NCBI RefSeq assembly: GCF_001493375.1 | Contig: NZ_LN929895.1 | Span: 454,126 to 518,125 of the forward strand | Source: Streptomyces specialis | Lineage (GTDB): Bacteria; Actinomycetota; Actinomycetes; Streptomycetales; Streptomycetaceae | Reading direction: 5' to 3' | Length of the DNA: 64,000 nucleotides | In this document: piece by piece, positions 47,169-55,206 of the stretch | How the letters are laid out: the number at the start of each line of letters is the position of its first letter | How positions within the stretch are numbered: position 1 is the first letter of the stretch | Notes under the pieces: model-generated | Told to the model about the DNA's origin: nothing | The model's database searches: none | The model's input: the letters and a program-made list of their open reading frames with translations, nothing else | Program-made: the position numbers and the translations under genes

Positions 47169-48740
47169 TCACATCAGCTCCCGGCAGGCCGCCCAGTGGA
47201 CGTCCCCCATGTTCGAGCCGAGCAGGTCACTCAGGTTGGTGCGGTTCGCGACTGTCGTCGAGTTCTCGAACACGCTGAAACCCCCCGACGGGCTCTGCGG
47301 CGCGGCAAGAGTGTAATTGGGAACGACATCTCCGGCGTTGAATACCTCCACCGCACCACCGGGATATACGCCGCCTTCGACCGCTACTCCGTCGAGTCCG
47401 TTCAGGGCCTCGCCGTGATTGGCGTAGAACGAGATCGACGTGCCCTCGGGGACGACGAAATCGCCCGCTCCACGCTCAAGAAAACCATGCCCCGCGAAAA
47501 CGGTCTGCCCGTCGGGGCGGCCCCCGGCGAAAACGCGGGTGGCGTAGTAATGGCCTTGATCGGAAGTGAATGTCCGGCTCGACAGTTGCGGATTCAGATT
47601 GCGGAGCGCGTCCTTCACGCCGTCCGTCACCGGTCTGCTGTTGTCGAGACCGCGTACGGCCCCGGCGACATCGAGCATGGCGCCGTCGAAGCCGCGGGCG
47701 ATCGTGGTCATGCCCCGAGTGGCCAGGCTCCGGGCGGAGTTGGCCAGGCTGCCGAGGTTGCCCGTGATGTTCCTGAGCATGCCGGGCGCGTTCCGTGCCA
47801 TCGCGAGCAGCCCGCCGGCGGTGGTGAGCCCCTTCATACCCGGGATGCAATCCAGGGCCGCGAAGGCGACATCCCACAGGGATGCCTCTCCTCTGGCGTA
47901 CTTGACGAGGGTGTCGGCGAGAACGATGAGGGCGGCGGCGAGGACCACCCAGGCCAGAGGGCCGCCGATGATCATCACCACGATGCCGAGGACGGCCACG
48001 ACGACCTTGCAGATCTCGACGAGCGTGTCCCAGTTGTCGACGGCCCAGTCGACAGCGTCCTCCGACCAACTGCGGTTCTGGATTCCCGCGTCCGAGGCTT
48101 CGTCGATCTCCCGGGCGCAGATACGGGCCGCCTCCTCCCGCATCTCCCGTGCCTGCTCGGCCAGGTCACGGGCGGCAGACAGGCGTTCCTCCGCTTCCGC
48201 GACCTGGGTCTGGGCCGCGGAGGCGGCGGCCTCGGCAGCCTGGTGATCGCGGACCGCGCCGCGCACCTCCGACTCCGAGGGCGGCTCCGGAACTTCCTGC
48301 TCCTGTTCGTCCTGGAGGCGCTCGGCCTCCTCGCCGGCACGGGAGACCCAGTCCTGGGCATCGCCCAACTCGACCTGCGCTCCCGCGAGATCGGCCTGCG
48401 CCTCGATGGCCCGCTCCAGTGCCCGATCCGCCATCCCCTGTGCTGTCTGGAGCGTCGGCCAGTACGTCGCCAGTGCGTCGGCCGCCATGTCGTACGACGT
48501 CTGCAACTTGGTCAGGTTGTCCGGAACGCCGTCGAACTCCGACCGGAACGCCTCCGCCGAGAGCCCGGCCCAGTCCAGCACGGCACGGTCGGAAGCCAAT
48601 CCCCGGATTTTGCCGAGTGCTTCCCCCACGTCATCCGCGAACGTCTGTAACTCTTCGGCCAGTTCACGAACCCGCTCAGGATCACCCGGTGTCGGGTCCG
48701 ACTCCATACCGACCGGACTCCAGTCGGACGGTCGCGCCAT
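47169..48740 (-). CDS. Polymorphic toxin-like protein: WXG-type N-terminus, C-terminal Stv domain
   Basis: A 523-residue protein. The N-terminal 220 residues are helical and coiled (ELAEELQTFADDVGEALGKI, then DWAGLSAEAFRSEFDGVP), like type VII-secreted WXG/LXG proteins. A hydrophobic stretch near residue 245 (VVVAVLGIVVMIIGGPLAWV) could cross membranes. The C-terminal 110 residues fit the Stv-type putative adhesin domain: VFAGHGFLERGAGDFVVPEG, SFYANHG and a final VHWAACREL. The ATG at MARPSDW has GGGGG upstream. Two DUF4279 genes follow directly. Stv domains have no proven toxic action, so effector rather than toxin is safer. Confidence 0.75.
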   Translation of the reverse strand: MARPSDWSPVGMESDPTPGDPERVRELAEELQTFADDVGEALGKIRGLASDRAVLDWAGLSAEAFRSEFDGVPDNLTKLQTSYDMAADALATYWPTLQTAQGMADRALERAIEAQADLAGAQVELGDAQDWVSRAGEEAERLQDEQEQEVPEPPSESEVRGAVRDHQAAEAAASAAQTQVAEAEERLSAARDLAEQAREMREEAARICAREIDEASDAGIQNRSWSEDAVDWAVDNWDTLVEICKVVVAVLGIVVMIIGGPLAWVVLAAALIVLADTLVKYARGEASLWDVAFAALDCIPGMKGLTTAGGLLAMARNAPGMLRNITGNLGSLANSARSLATRGMTTIARGFDGAMLDVAGAVRGLDNSRPVTDGVKDALRNLNPQLSSRTFTSDQGHYYATRVFAGGRPDGQTVFAGHGFLERGAGDFVVPEGTSISFYANHGEALNGLDGVAVEGGVYPGGAVEVFNAGDVVPNYTLAAPQSPSGGFSVFENSTTVANRTNLSDLLGSNMGDVHWAACRELM

Positions 48741-48977
48741 ACCCAACCCCCTGCGTGGTCAGCCGACTACGGAACCACGCTATGGCCTGTCGGCACTCAC
48801 CTCAACCACGCCGCATGAGGAAGAACGAGGCTGGGCAACGTCCGACTTGAGCTTGGAACGCCCCCGCCGCGAGCCGCACCGCATGAGCCGCGGCGGTTAG
48901 AATCCCTGGCGACATCGCGTGCCGGTCACCGGCTGGGTGAGGCATGGAGGTGTCGGAGATGCCTTCGGAGGCATTCC

Positions 48978-49367
48978 TTGTCAGTTCAGTTGAACCACAC
49001 GATCGTCCATTCCCGGGACAACCGGGAGTCCGCGGAGTTCTTCGCGGAGCTGCTGGGACTTGAAGTCGGCACCGAGTGGGGCCCGTTCATCGCGGTCGAC
49101 TTGGCCAACGGCGTCACGTTGGACTTCGCCACGATGCCCGCGGACAAGATCACCTCGCAGCACTACGCCTTCCTGATCTCCGAGGAGGAGTTCGACGCGG
49201 CGTACGCCAAGATCAAGCAGCGCGGCATCGAACACTACGCCGACCCCCACGCGCGACAGCCCGGCGCGATCAACCACAACGACGGTGGCCGCGGCGTGTA
49301 CTTCATGGACCCGTCGGGCCACGCCATGGAACTGATCACCGTGCCCTACGGCGGCTGGCCGGCATAA
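48978..49367 (+). CDS. VOC (glyoxalase-fold) protein
   Basis: A 129-residue VOC protein: LNHTIVHSRDNRESAEFFAE at the start and GVYFMDPSGHAMELITVPYG at the end, with His and Glu at the usual metal positions. The TTG start has CGGAGG five to six bases upstream. It stands alone between minus-strand genes. The substrate is unknown. Confidence 0.85.
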   Translation: MSVQLNHTIVHSRDNRESAEFFAELLGLEVGTEWGPFIAVDLANGVTLDFATMPADKITSQHYAFLISEEEFDAAYAKIKQRGIEHYADPHARQPGAINHNDGGRGVYFMDPSGHAMELITVPYGGWPA

Positions 49368-49436
49368 CCCACCCCCGAGAGCCGCGGCCCCACCCAGGGG
49401 CCCGGCCCTCTGCCGAGCCGAGGTCACCGGCCGGAA

Positions 49437-49640
49437 CTAGCGTGCCGCGCGTCGAACCGTGCCCGTGTCCGGGACGGAAGCCTGCGCGTCCTCCATCAGG
49501 AAGGTCTCGTCCTCCCCGAAGTCCGGGGCCTGGAAGGGGTTCGTCGCCGGGGGTGGCGATGCCTCGGTGGCATAGGAGGGTGCCCCTTCCGGGGCGGAGA
49601 ACAGGCAGGGCGGTTCGATGAGAGATCTTCCAATCGTCAT
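49437..49640 (-). CDS. Small Asp/Glu-rich open frame, doubtful
   Basis: A 67-residue frame with FQAPDFGEDETFLMEDAQAS and an RRAAR end. I do not recognise it. It lies 39 bp after the CarD-like gene, on the same strand. It has no ribosome site worth noting and could be spurious. Confidence 0.3.
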   Translation of the reverse strand: MTIGRSLIEPPCLFSAPEGAPSYATEASPPPATNPFQAPDFGEDETFLMEDAQASVPDTGTVRRAAR

Positions 49641-49679
49641 AGGGGGAACGGAGCCGGATGCCGGGAGGGCACGGCGGTC

Positions 49680-49901
49680 CTACAGCTTGCTCATCTTGGT
49701 GTACGGACTCAAGATCCGCTCTCGCACCGAGCCGAAATCGACGAGCGCCGCGACTTCGTCCTCGATGCCGATCACTCGGCCGCAGCCGTACGTGTCGTGT
49801 GTGACCTGATCCCCCACGGCGAACCGCTCGGGGGGCGGCGTGACCGGTGCCTTGAAGGGGCTGGTGGGCAGGTAGCGCCTCGGGGCGGCTGGCTTTGTCA
49901 T
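49680..49901 (-). CDS. Small CarD/SH3-like barrel protein
   Basis: A 73-residue protein. The C-terminal part reads FAVGDQVTHDTYGCGRVIGI, then VDFGSVRERILSPYTKMSKL, like the Tudor/SH3 barrel seen in CarD_N and related actinobacterial proteins. It could bind RNA polymerase or nucleic acid. The ATG at MTKPAAP was taken as the common start of this family. No partner gene is evident. Confidence 0.65.
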   Translation of the reverse strand: MTKPAAPRRYLPTSPFKAPVTPPPERFAVGDQVTHDTYGCGRVIGIEDEVAALVDFGSVRERILSPYTKMSKL

Positions 49902-50129
49902 TACGACCAGTATGCGCCTGCCTGCCGCCATTCGCGCCCGCTGCACGGCACGCCCCTGACGGCGAACGTCCCACGCCGGGAGCGAGGCGGGGTGATCACG
50001 GGTCTGACCTGCGGTTCTTCGCGGATGACCGTGGCTCCCTGACGTCCCCCGCCCGACGAGTCACGCGAGAAGGGAGCTGGCGGACGCGCGTCGGCGGCAC
50101 ACGAACGTCCCCGGACGCGCCCCGGGGAA

Positions 50130-50217
50130 GGCCCAAGACCAACGGAAACCCCACACACCGAAGGCCCCGGCCATGGATGGGCGGGGCCTTCGTTCAGCCC
50201 GGTGAGAGCTGGGCAGA
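50130..50217. repeat. Terminator-containing repeat, copy near 50.2 kb
   Basis: It begins GCCCAAGACCAA and includes the hairpin CGAAGGCCCCG / CGGGGCCTTCG and the tail TTCAGCCCGGTGAGAGCTGG. The hairpin and tail are shared with the copy that abuts tRNA-Ser, and the first half with the partial copy near 52.3 kb. Confidence 0.75.
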
Positions 50218-50657
50218 GGCTGCCGTTCACCTGCGTCCAACGGCGGCCGGACACCGTAAAGGACATGAGTCGCGGTGCTGTCCGCACGGCCGTGACCGGT
50301 GCTGATCGAGACGGGAAAGCCCCGAGGGGCGTCCTGGTGGTCGAGGAGGAGCCATGGCGCTGCCCGCAAGCGGTCAGACGCGTCGTCGTCGACGGCTATT
50401 CGCGGTGGAGTACGCGGACGCTCCCGGAGTAACGCTCCTGGTGACCACAGACCATCCGCCGAGTGATGGGGTGGGGCGTGAGGGCCAAGCCGGTACTGCC
50501 GTCCGGCATAACCCGGGCGATCCGGCTCACCCTTTGTGCGGGCTGGATTCCAACGACTCCCGGCTCCCCGTTCCGTCCCGGCATGTCTATGGCTTCACGC
50601 CCGCGCCCTGATCGAGACAACAGGTTCTGGATCGGGACCCGGTGCCGCCCCCTACTG
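50218..50657. other. No supported gene
   Basis: Short frames exist on both strands but none has a ribosome site with steady coding bias or a known family. It looks like decayed sequence. Confidence 0.4.
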
Positions 50658-50939
50658 TCACGGGAGTGGGTGCTCCCGCGTCACTGGGTCCCGGACCAGT
50701 GGAGCGTGACGCTCGTCGCAGGCTCCGATGGCGTGGAAGTTCCTCCGGGCTTGGGTGAGACTCAACCGACCGTTGGGGCCTCCGCGAACGCGGTCGGCAT
50801 CCTGATCGTCCTGGCCGTCGTCCTCCCAGAAGCACACGGGGCAGATCTCGTATCCACCACGCTCGGAGAGCGTGACAAACCCACAGCACGGGCAGGGATG
50901 CGGGCCCTCATCGGACCCTTTGCGAACGTTCACGTACAT
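50658..50939 (-). CDS. CPCC family cysteine-rich protein
   Basis: A 93-residue protein with a zinc-ribbon-like cluster: HPCPCCGFVTLSERGGYEIC followed by PVCFWEDDGQDD, then RLSLTQARRNFHAIGACDE. This is the CPCC family, probably zinc-binding and of unknown function. The ATG at MYVNVRKG was chosen because the sequence before it loses coding character. It often occurs near toxin–immunity genes, but none is adjacent here. Confidence 0.82.
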   Translation of the reverse strand: MYVNVRKGSDEGPHPCPCCGFVTLSERGGYEICPVCFWEDDGQDDQDADRVRGGPNGRLSLTQARRNFHAIGACDERHAPLVRDPVTREHPLP

Positions 50940-51189
50940 CGTCACCGCACCAGTATCCGGAGTAACTGCCCACGGTGACTGCCTCGTTGCCAACCAGGCG
51001 ATCGAGTCTTTGAGGTCTGCCGGGGCCAGTTGGTTGACGTCGCTACGGCGACGTCGGGAGCGGTCGGGGTGGTTGCGGTACTCCGTTGCTGTACTGCGCC
51101 CGGGGCCCAAGCGAATGTGAGCCCCAGGGCCCGAGCGGTCTCCTCACGCACGTCCGGTGAGACGCAGGGCCGCAGAAGGCCCGTCGTCA

Positions 51190-51540
51190 CCATCTGCCGG
51201 ATGCCGCTGCGGCAGATGGTGACAGTGAGGACCAGGGTGATCAGGACGGGGGTGAGAGCTGTCGCTGCGTATACCGCGCTCTCGTTCGCCCGAGTCGGCG
51301 ACCGCGATGGTCAGGGCCTCGTGGGTGCGGGTGAGTGCGAGACGGAAGCCGTCCCCGGGGGCTGTGGGCCAGGGCGTCGGTGCCCGGCTGGGTGACGATC
51401 AGCCGCCCCGGCCTGGCCATCGCCGGAGACACCTCCGGCAGTTGGTCCCGCATCCGCACCCCGTACCTGTCGCTCGCCGATGCTGCTGCCCGCTGCGCGG
51501 CCTGGGCGAATCTCGTGCCGAACCTGCCCGCGCTCAAGCC
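51190..51540 (-). pseudogene. RsbW-like (HATPase) anti-sigma factor remnant
   Basis: Two frames on the minus strand together give RLIVTQPGTDALAHS and GDGFRLALTRTHEALTIAVA followed by DSGER, the N- and G1-boxes of small histidine-kinase-type ATPases such as RsbW. The two parts are in different frames and the essential LVTNA box reads QPGTDA, so the gene is decayed. Sequence after it also looks like broken coding DNA. Confidence 0.55.
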
Positions 51541-51612
51541 CTTCGCGCCGCGGAAGGAGCTGTGGCCGGCAAGGAGACGTCGGAGGCGAAGGCCACGACT
51601 AACGCCACCAAC

Positions 51613-51978
51613 TCAGTCCGCGTCCAGGGCGTCAGCTTGCCGCGTGAGTTCTGCGGCGATGTGGTCCCAATCGGGGCCGTGCAACCAGAGGTTCTCAGCG
51701 GCCTCCCGCATCAGTGCCGGCTCGTCCGGCCGCTGCAACAGTACGAGTCGATAAGCCAGGTTGCGCACCCAGACCGGCAAGAAGCCGTCGACCTGGAACG
51801 GGCTCAACTCATGGAGCATCGCGAGAATCGAGTCCGGGTCGGCGAAGGTCAATTCCTGGATGAAGTAGTGCTCGCGATGCTCGGTCTCGCATCGCGGCGT
51901 GGGTCGGTACTCGTCTCCGTAGAGACACCGGGCGTGCTCCGTCAGAGTCCTGTGCACGGCTTGGAGCCTACGAGCCAT
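51613..51978 (-). CDS. Hypothetical protein
   Basis: A 121-residue protein with good codon bias: MARRLQAVHRTLTEHARCLY, HYFIQELTFADPDSILAML, then PVWVRNLAYRLVLLQRPDEP. It is mainly helical and soluble. I do not recognise a characterised family, although it has the look of a conserved actinomycete protein. It sits alone in a decayed stretch. Confidence 0.55.
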   Translation of the reverse strand: MARRLQAVHRTLTEHARCLYGDEYRPTPRCETEHREHYFIQELTFADPDSILAMLHELSPFQVDGFLPVWVRNLAYRLVLLQRPDEPALMREAAENLWLHGPDWDHIAAELTRQADALDAD

Positions 51979-52289
51979 CGTTCATCCGTGACGGTTTTTC
52001 GTCCATTCCCGTCGGTGACCGGAGCCCTTCCACGCGGCCTGATCGACGCGCTCGGCGTCCGCGCCTGGTTCGTCGTGGTGATCACCCGTTCGAGTGCTGC
52101 CTCTCCGACACCTCGTGGCCCCCGCCACCGACCGGGCACGCTCCGGAGTCGACATCATCAACGACCAGACGTGACTAGATGTGTAACTCTCCAGTGAGCG
52201 GGAACGGCCCGGAGCGGCCTCGATACCGCCAAGCACCCCCGCCGCCCGCGCGACCGCTCACCGGCGCGCCCTCCAGCTCGTGTCGGGGA

Positions 52290-52339
52290 CGCCCAAGACC
52301 AATTGAAGACTCCACACACCGAAGGCCCCGGCCGTGGAT
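52290..52339. repeat. Partial terminator repeat, copy near 52.3 kb
   Basis: About 50 bases (GCCCAAGACCAATTGAAGAC… CGAAGGCCCCGGCCGTGG) match the start and first hairpin arm of the 50.2-kb copy. The second arm is missing, as if the element had been cut here. Confidence 0.65.
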
Positions 52340-52399
52340 CGGGTTCCAGAGGTTTGGCCGGTGATGGTGCCGAGGTGGATGTAGCCGCGCCTCGGGACC

Positions 52400-52690
52400 G
52401 GCCCGGTCCCTCAGCTTCTTCACCACCTCCACCAGCCCCCCGGCGGCGTCTGCCGCAGCCCGGACCCATCGCGCGGGATGCTCCCGGGTGTCGTCGGCCG
52501 GCCACAACAGTGCCGTTCGTGGACCGTCTTCCACGGCCGTACCGTTCCGGCAGGTTCCGCCGCCGCACCCCGGTCCACACCCGGTGTGCGATTCCCTTGA
52601 CGGCCTGCCGGTGATCCCGCCATCTGCCCCCACGCCCGTTGCTGACCGGCGAGACGGGCGCGACCGCTCCCACTCCTGGTCGGTCCGAGT
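52400..52690 (-). pseudogene. IS5-family transposase remnant
   Basis: On the minus strand two frames carry GRGGRWRDHRQAVKGIAHRV followed by WTGVRRRNLPERYG, then PWKTVHERH in another frame. This matches the N-terminal part of IS5-type transposases (consensus RWRDHR…GILHRVRTG…WRDLPERYGPW…VYERH). Frames are shifted and the DDE core is missing. No clear terminal inverted repeats are seen. Confidence 0.65.
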
Positions 52691-52761
52691 CACCCCGACT
52701 CGCATCAGGACAACGACCTGGCTGCCAGGCAGTCACATGATCGCCGCCCGGGAGGGAGCTG

Positions 52762-53481
52762 TCAGAGGCCCAGTGACCTGACGAGGTCGAGCATCTCGGC
52801 GCGGTGCAGGGCGGCCGGGTTGCCCGCGACGGGGTGGATGTGGCCGTCGATCTCCAGGGCCACCAGGCCGTGCATCCGGCCCCAGACGCGCAGCGCGAGC
52901 GCGGCCGCGGCGGGTGGCACGTCCGGGAGGTCCGCCTGGATCTTGGTGACGTAGTCGGGGTGAAGGTCGGACCAGGAGGTGTCCTCGGGCTGGCGGTGCC
53001 GGGCGTGGGGCCATGCGGCGGCCACAAGGCGCGTGAGTTCGCGGCAGACGCGACGTGCCGTCTGGTCCACCGGCCCGTCCTCGGGGGGCTGGTAGCCGGG
53101 GATGGGGTGGCCGTAGAAGAGCCGGAAGCTCTCCGGGTGAGCCAGTGCCCACTCCCTCAGGGCCTGGCCCCACGCCAGCAGCCTGCCGCCGGGGTCGGTC
53201 TCGGGGACGGCGTTGCTGGCCGTTTCCAGCGCCTCGGCGAGCGAGGCGGCGATTCCGCTGATCAGCGCGGTGATCAGGTCGTTCCGGGTGGGGAAGTAGC
53301 TGTAGATCGCGCGAGCGGTCATCCCCATCTCGCGGGCGATGCCTCGCAGTGAGATCGCTCCGGGCCCTCCCTCCGCCATCTGCCGCAGTGCGATGGCCTT
53401 GATCTCCCGGCTCGTCTCGATCCGCAGCCGCTGCCGGCGGCTCATCGTGCTCGCGACGTGTCGGCCCTCGTCGATGCTCAC
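52762..53481 (-). CDS. TetR/AcrR family regulator
   Basis: A 239-residue repressor-type protein. The HTH lies at about residues 25–70 (IKAIALRQMAEGGPGAISLR, then GIAREMGMTARAIYSYFPTR). The C-terminal ligand domain has ALREWALAHPESFRLFYGHP and ALRVWGRMHGLVALE, as in the WHG-domain group. The GTG start is used; an ATG 12 codons later (MSRRQR) is also possible. It faces a DUF1330 gene across a 77-bp gap and probably represses it. Confidence 0.88.
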   Translation of the reverse strand: MSIDEGRHVASTMSRRQRLRIETSREIKAIALRQMAEGGPGAISLRGIAREMGMTARAIYSYFPTRNDLITALISGIAASLAEALETASNAVPETDPGGRLLAWGQALREWALAHPESFRLFYGHPIPGYQPPEDGPVDQTARRVCRELTRLVAAAWPHARHRQPEDTSWSDLHPDYVTKIQADLPDVPPAAAALALRVWGRMHGLVALEIDGHIHPVAGNPAALHRAEMLDLVRSLGL

Positions 53482-53558
53482 CTTGGGAGGTTACAGGGAT
53501 GCGGTAGTCTCCGCCGTGACATTAGTACACGCCGTGTCCAAAAGAGCTGGGGGAACTC

Positions 53559-53873
53559 ATGCCCGCTTACGTCATCGTCAACGTCGATGTGCTCGACGAG
53601 GAGGCCGGCTTGGCCTACGCCCCCGTAGCCCAGCGGTCCATCCTCGACCACGGCGGCCGTTACCTGGTCGCGGGACCCACGCCCGAGCCCGTCGAGGGCA
53701 CCTGGGACTCCTCCCGGTTCGTGGTCCTCGAATTCCCCGACATGGCCCGGATCCGGGAGTGGTACGACTCCCCCGAGTACCGGCGGGCCCGGGAGATACG
53801 GAAGGACAAGGTCCGGGTCGGCATGCTGTTCGTCCAGGGCGCGCCACCCGAGGGCTTCTCCCTCCCGGCCTAG
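53559..53873 (+). CDS. DUF1330 protein
   Basis: A 104-residue dimeric ferredoxin-like protein: MPAYVIVNVDVLDEEAGLAY, GGRYLVAGPTPEPVEG, then FPDMARIREWYDSPEYRRA, the signature of DUF1330. Its function is not established. GGGGGAA precedes the ATG. It is divergent from the tetR gene and likely its target. Confidence 0.88.
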   Translation: MPAYVIVNVDVLDEEAGLAYAPVAQRSILDHGGRYLVAGPTPEPVEGTWDSSRFVVLEFPDMARIREWYDSPEYRRAREIRKDKVRVGMLFVQGAPPEGFSLPA

Positions 53874-54705
53874 CGGTGCCGCTGACGCGGTGACCGGAAG
53901 AGGCTTCAGGGCCTGGGACTCTGTGAAACCGCTGCGGCAACGACCGGAGCCGCCCCTTCGTCCACGGCGCGCATGGGTGGCATCCGAAAGATGTCTGTCC
54001 GGGGGCGGTTGCCGGCGTCCCGACCTGCCGCGGAGCCGCCTCGGCGATGAGCTGTGGACGGGGTTGAACGCAGGCGAAGTGCCTGGGGCCCCGTTTTCGT
54101 AAGTGCGAGATGACTCCGCCTGACGGGCCGCTGCGACGCATTGAGAGCGTGCCGGGGCCCGAGCAGGGCCCGTGCGTTCTCGGGCGGTGAGATGCCCTGA
54201 ACTGCTGGGTGAGGATTCGGGGTGGGGCAGGCGATCAACTGGCGGACTTCTCCCGCGGTGGTCTCTGACGCAGAGGATCCGCTGCCGGAGGTATGTGGGA
54301 CGGCTATCTATGGTTCCAGCGCCATCCGGAGCGAATCCTGGAGTGGTTCGAGAACCACATGCGGTGACAACTCCCCGCACCGGCAGGCGTATACCTGGCA
54401 AGTGATGTCAGTTTCTGGAACCGCGGATGGGTGCGGCTCTTTCCGAGTGACGGTGTCGGTCAAGCTGTGAGAGCCCCGTCCAGCCTCAACTCGCTCTCAG
54501 ATGTGCTCTGCCCGCGTGATGGCAGTGGGTTGCTCGGCGGACGCCGGTCTCGTCGTTGTCTCGGCGATCACGGCGACCATGATCGTTCTTCCCTCTGCCG
54601 TCCGAAGCCGGTCGAGGTCCACCCATGGGCTGACGAGATGGCTCGACAAGGCTGCAGGCACTGTCGGCCCACCTCGGCCCTGACCCGCTCATGGCAACTG
54701 AGACC
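53874..54705. other. Gene-poor stretch between DUF1330 and tRNA-Ser
   Basis: No gene is supported. Short pieces such as DGYLWFQRHPERILEWFENH and AGVYLASDVSFWNRGWVRL, separated by a stop around 54.36 kb, read like scraps of lost genes. No promoter is convincing. Confidence 0.4.
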
Positions 54706-54723
54706 AGAACTGCGACCAGAACC

Positions 54724-54793
54724 GAGACCGCACACACCGAAGGCCCCGGCCGTGGATGGCGGCGGGGCCTTCGGTCAGCCCGGTGAGAGCTGG
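54724..54793 (-). terminator. tRNA-Ser terminator; copy of the dispersed repeat
   Basis: Just past the tRNA 3' end is the 12-bp stem CCGAAGGCCCCG / CGGGGCCTTCGG, with TCAGCCCGGTGAGAGC between it and the tRNA. Copies of this sequence occur near 44.2, 50.2 and (in part) 52.3 kb. Confidence 0.75.
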
Positions 54794-54794
54794 G

Positions 54795-54879
54795 CGGAGG
54801 ATACGAGATTCGAACTCGTGAGGGTGTGAACCCAACACGCTTTCCAAGCGTGCGCCCTAGGCCACTAGGCGAATCCTCC
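54795..54879 (-). tRNA. tRNA-Ser(GGA)
   Basis: An 85-base cloverleaf. The acceptor stem is GGAGGAT/ATCCTCC, the anticodon stem CACGC/GCGTG with loop TTGGAAA (anticodon GGA), and the T-arm GAGTTCGAATCTC. The long variable arm (TTGGGTTCACACCCTC) marks it as type II. CCA is not encoded. Confidence 0.95.
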
Positions 54880-54915
54880 GCCGCACACCTTACAAGACCG
54901 CGAACGGTGCTCGCG

Positions 54916-55024
54916 CTGGTCTCTTATACACATCTCCGAGCCCACGAGACAGGCAGAAATCTCGTATGCCGTCTTCTGCTTGAAAAAAAAAAAAAAAAAG
55001 AAAAAAAAAAAAAAAAAAAAAAAA
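54916..55024. other. Nextera i7 adapter and poly-A read-through
   Basis: Transposon end CTCTTATACACATCT, then CCGAGCCCACGAGAC, the octamer AGGCAGAA, then ATCTCGTATGCCGTCTTCTG and a run of about 40 A with one G. It is the complete read-through of a short insert. The next 50 bases (G-rich) are also doubtful. Confidence 0.97.
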
Positions 55025-55079
55025 CACACAAAACCCGTTGGGTGGGGCCGGGGGTGGGGTGGGGATCCGGTAGGGTTGG

Positions 55080-55172
55080 GGGCAGCCCCTCACGCGGTGC
55101 TATCTCGCTGAACTCCCCCAGGGCCGGAAGGCAGCAAGGGTAGGTGAGCTCTGGTAGGTGCGTGAGGGGCCC
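55080..55172 (+). ncRNA. ffs: Bacterial small SRP RNA (4.5S)
   Basis: The ends pair as GCCCCTCACGC / GCGTGAGGGGC. The apical domain has CCCCCAGGGCCGGAAGGCAG followed by CAAGGG, the Ffh-binding core with its GGAA tetraloop. It is the RNA of the signal recognition particle and lies directly before dnaX, as in other actinomycetes. The exact 5' end is uncertain because adapter lies close by. Confidence 0.92.
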
Positions 55173-55206
55173 TCGTGTGTCAGTGGGGGCCGATATCGTC
55201 GGAGTC

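Noticed and set aside
53874..54705. Genes on the minus strand opposite and beyond DUF1330
   Set aside because: The frames have no ribosome sites, no family and irregular composition.
54983..55024. A genuine poly-A tract or promoter-like AT island
   Set aside because: It follows directly on a complete Illumina i7 adapter, so it is read-through.
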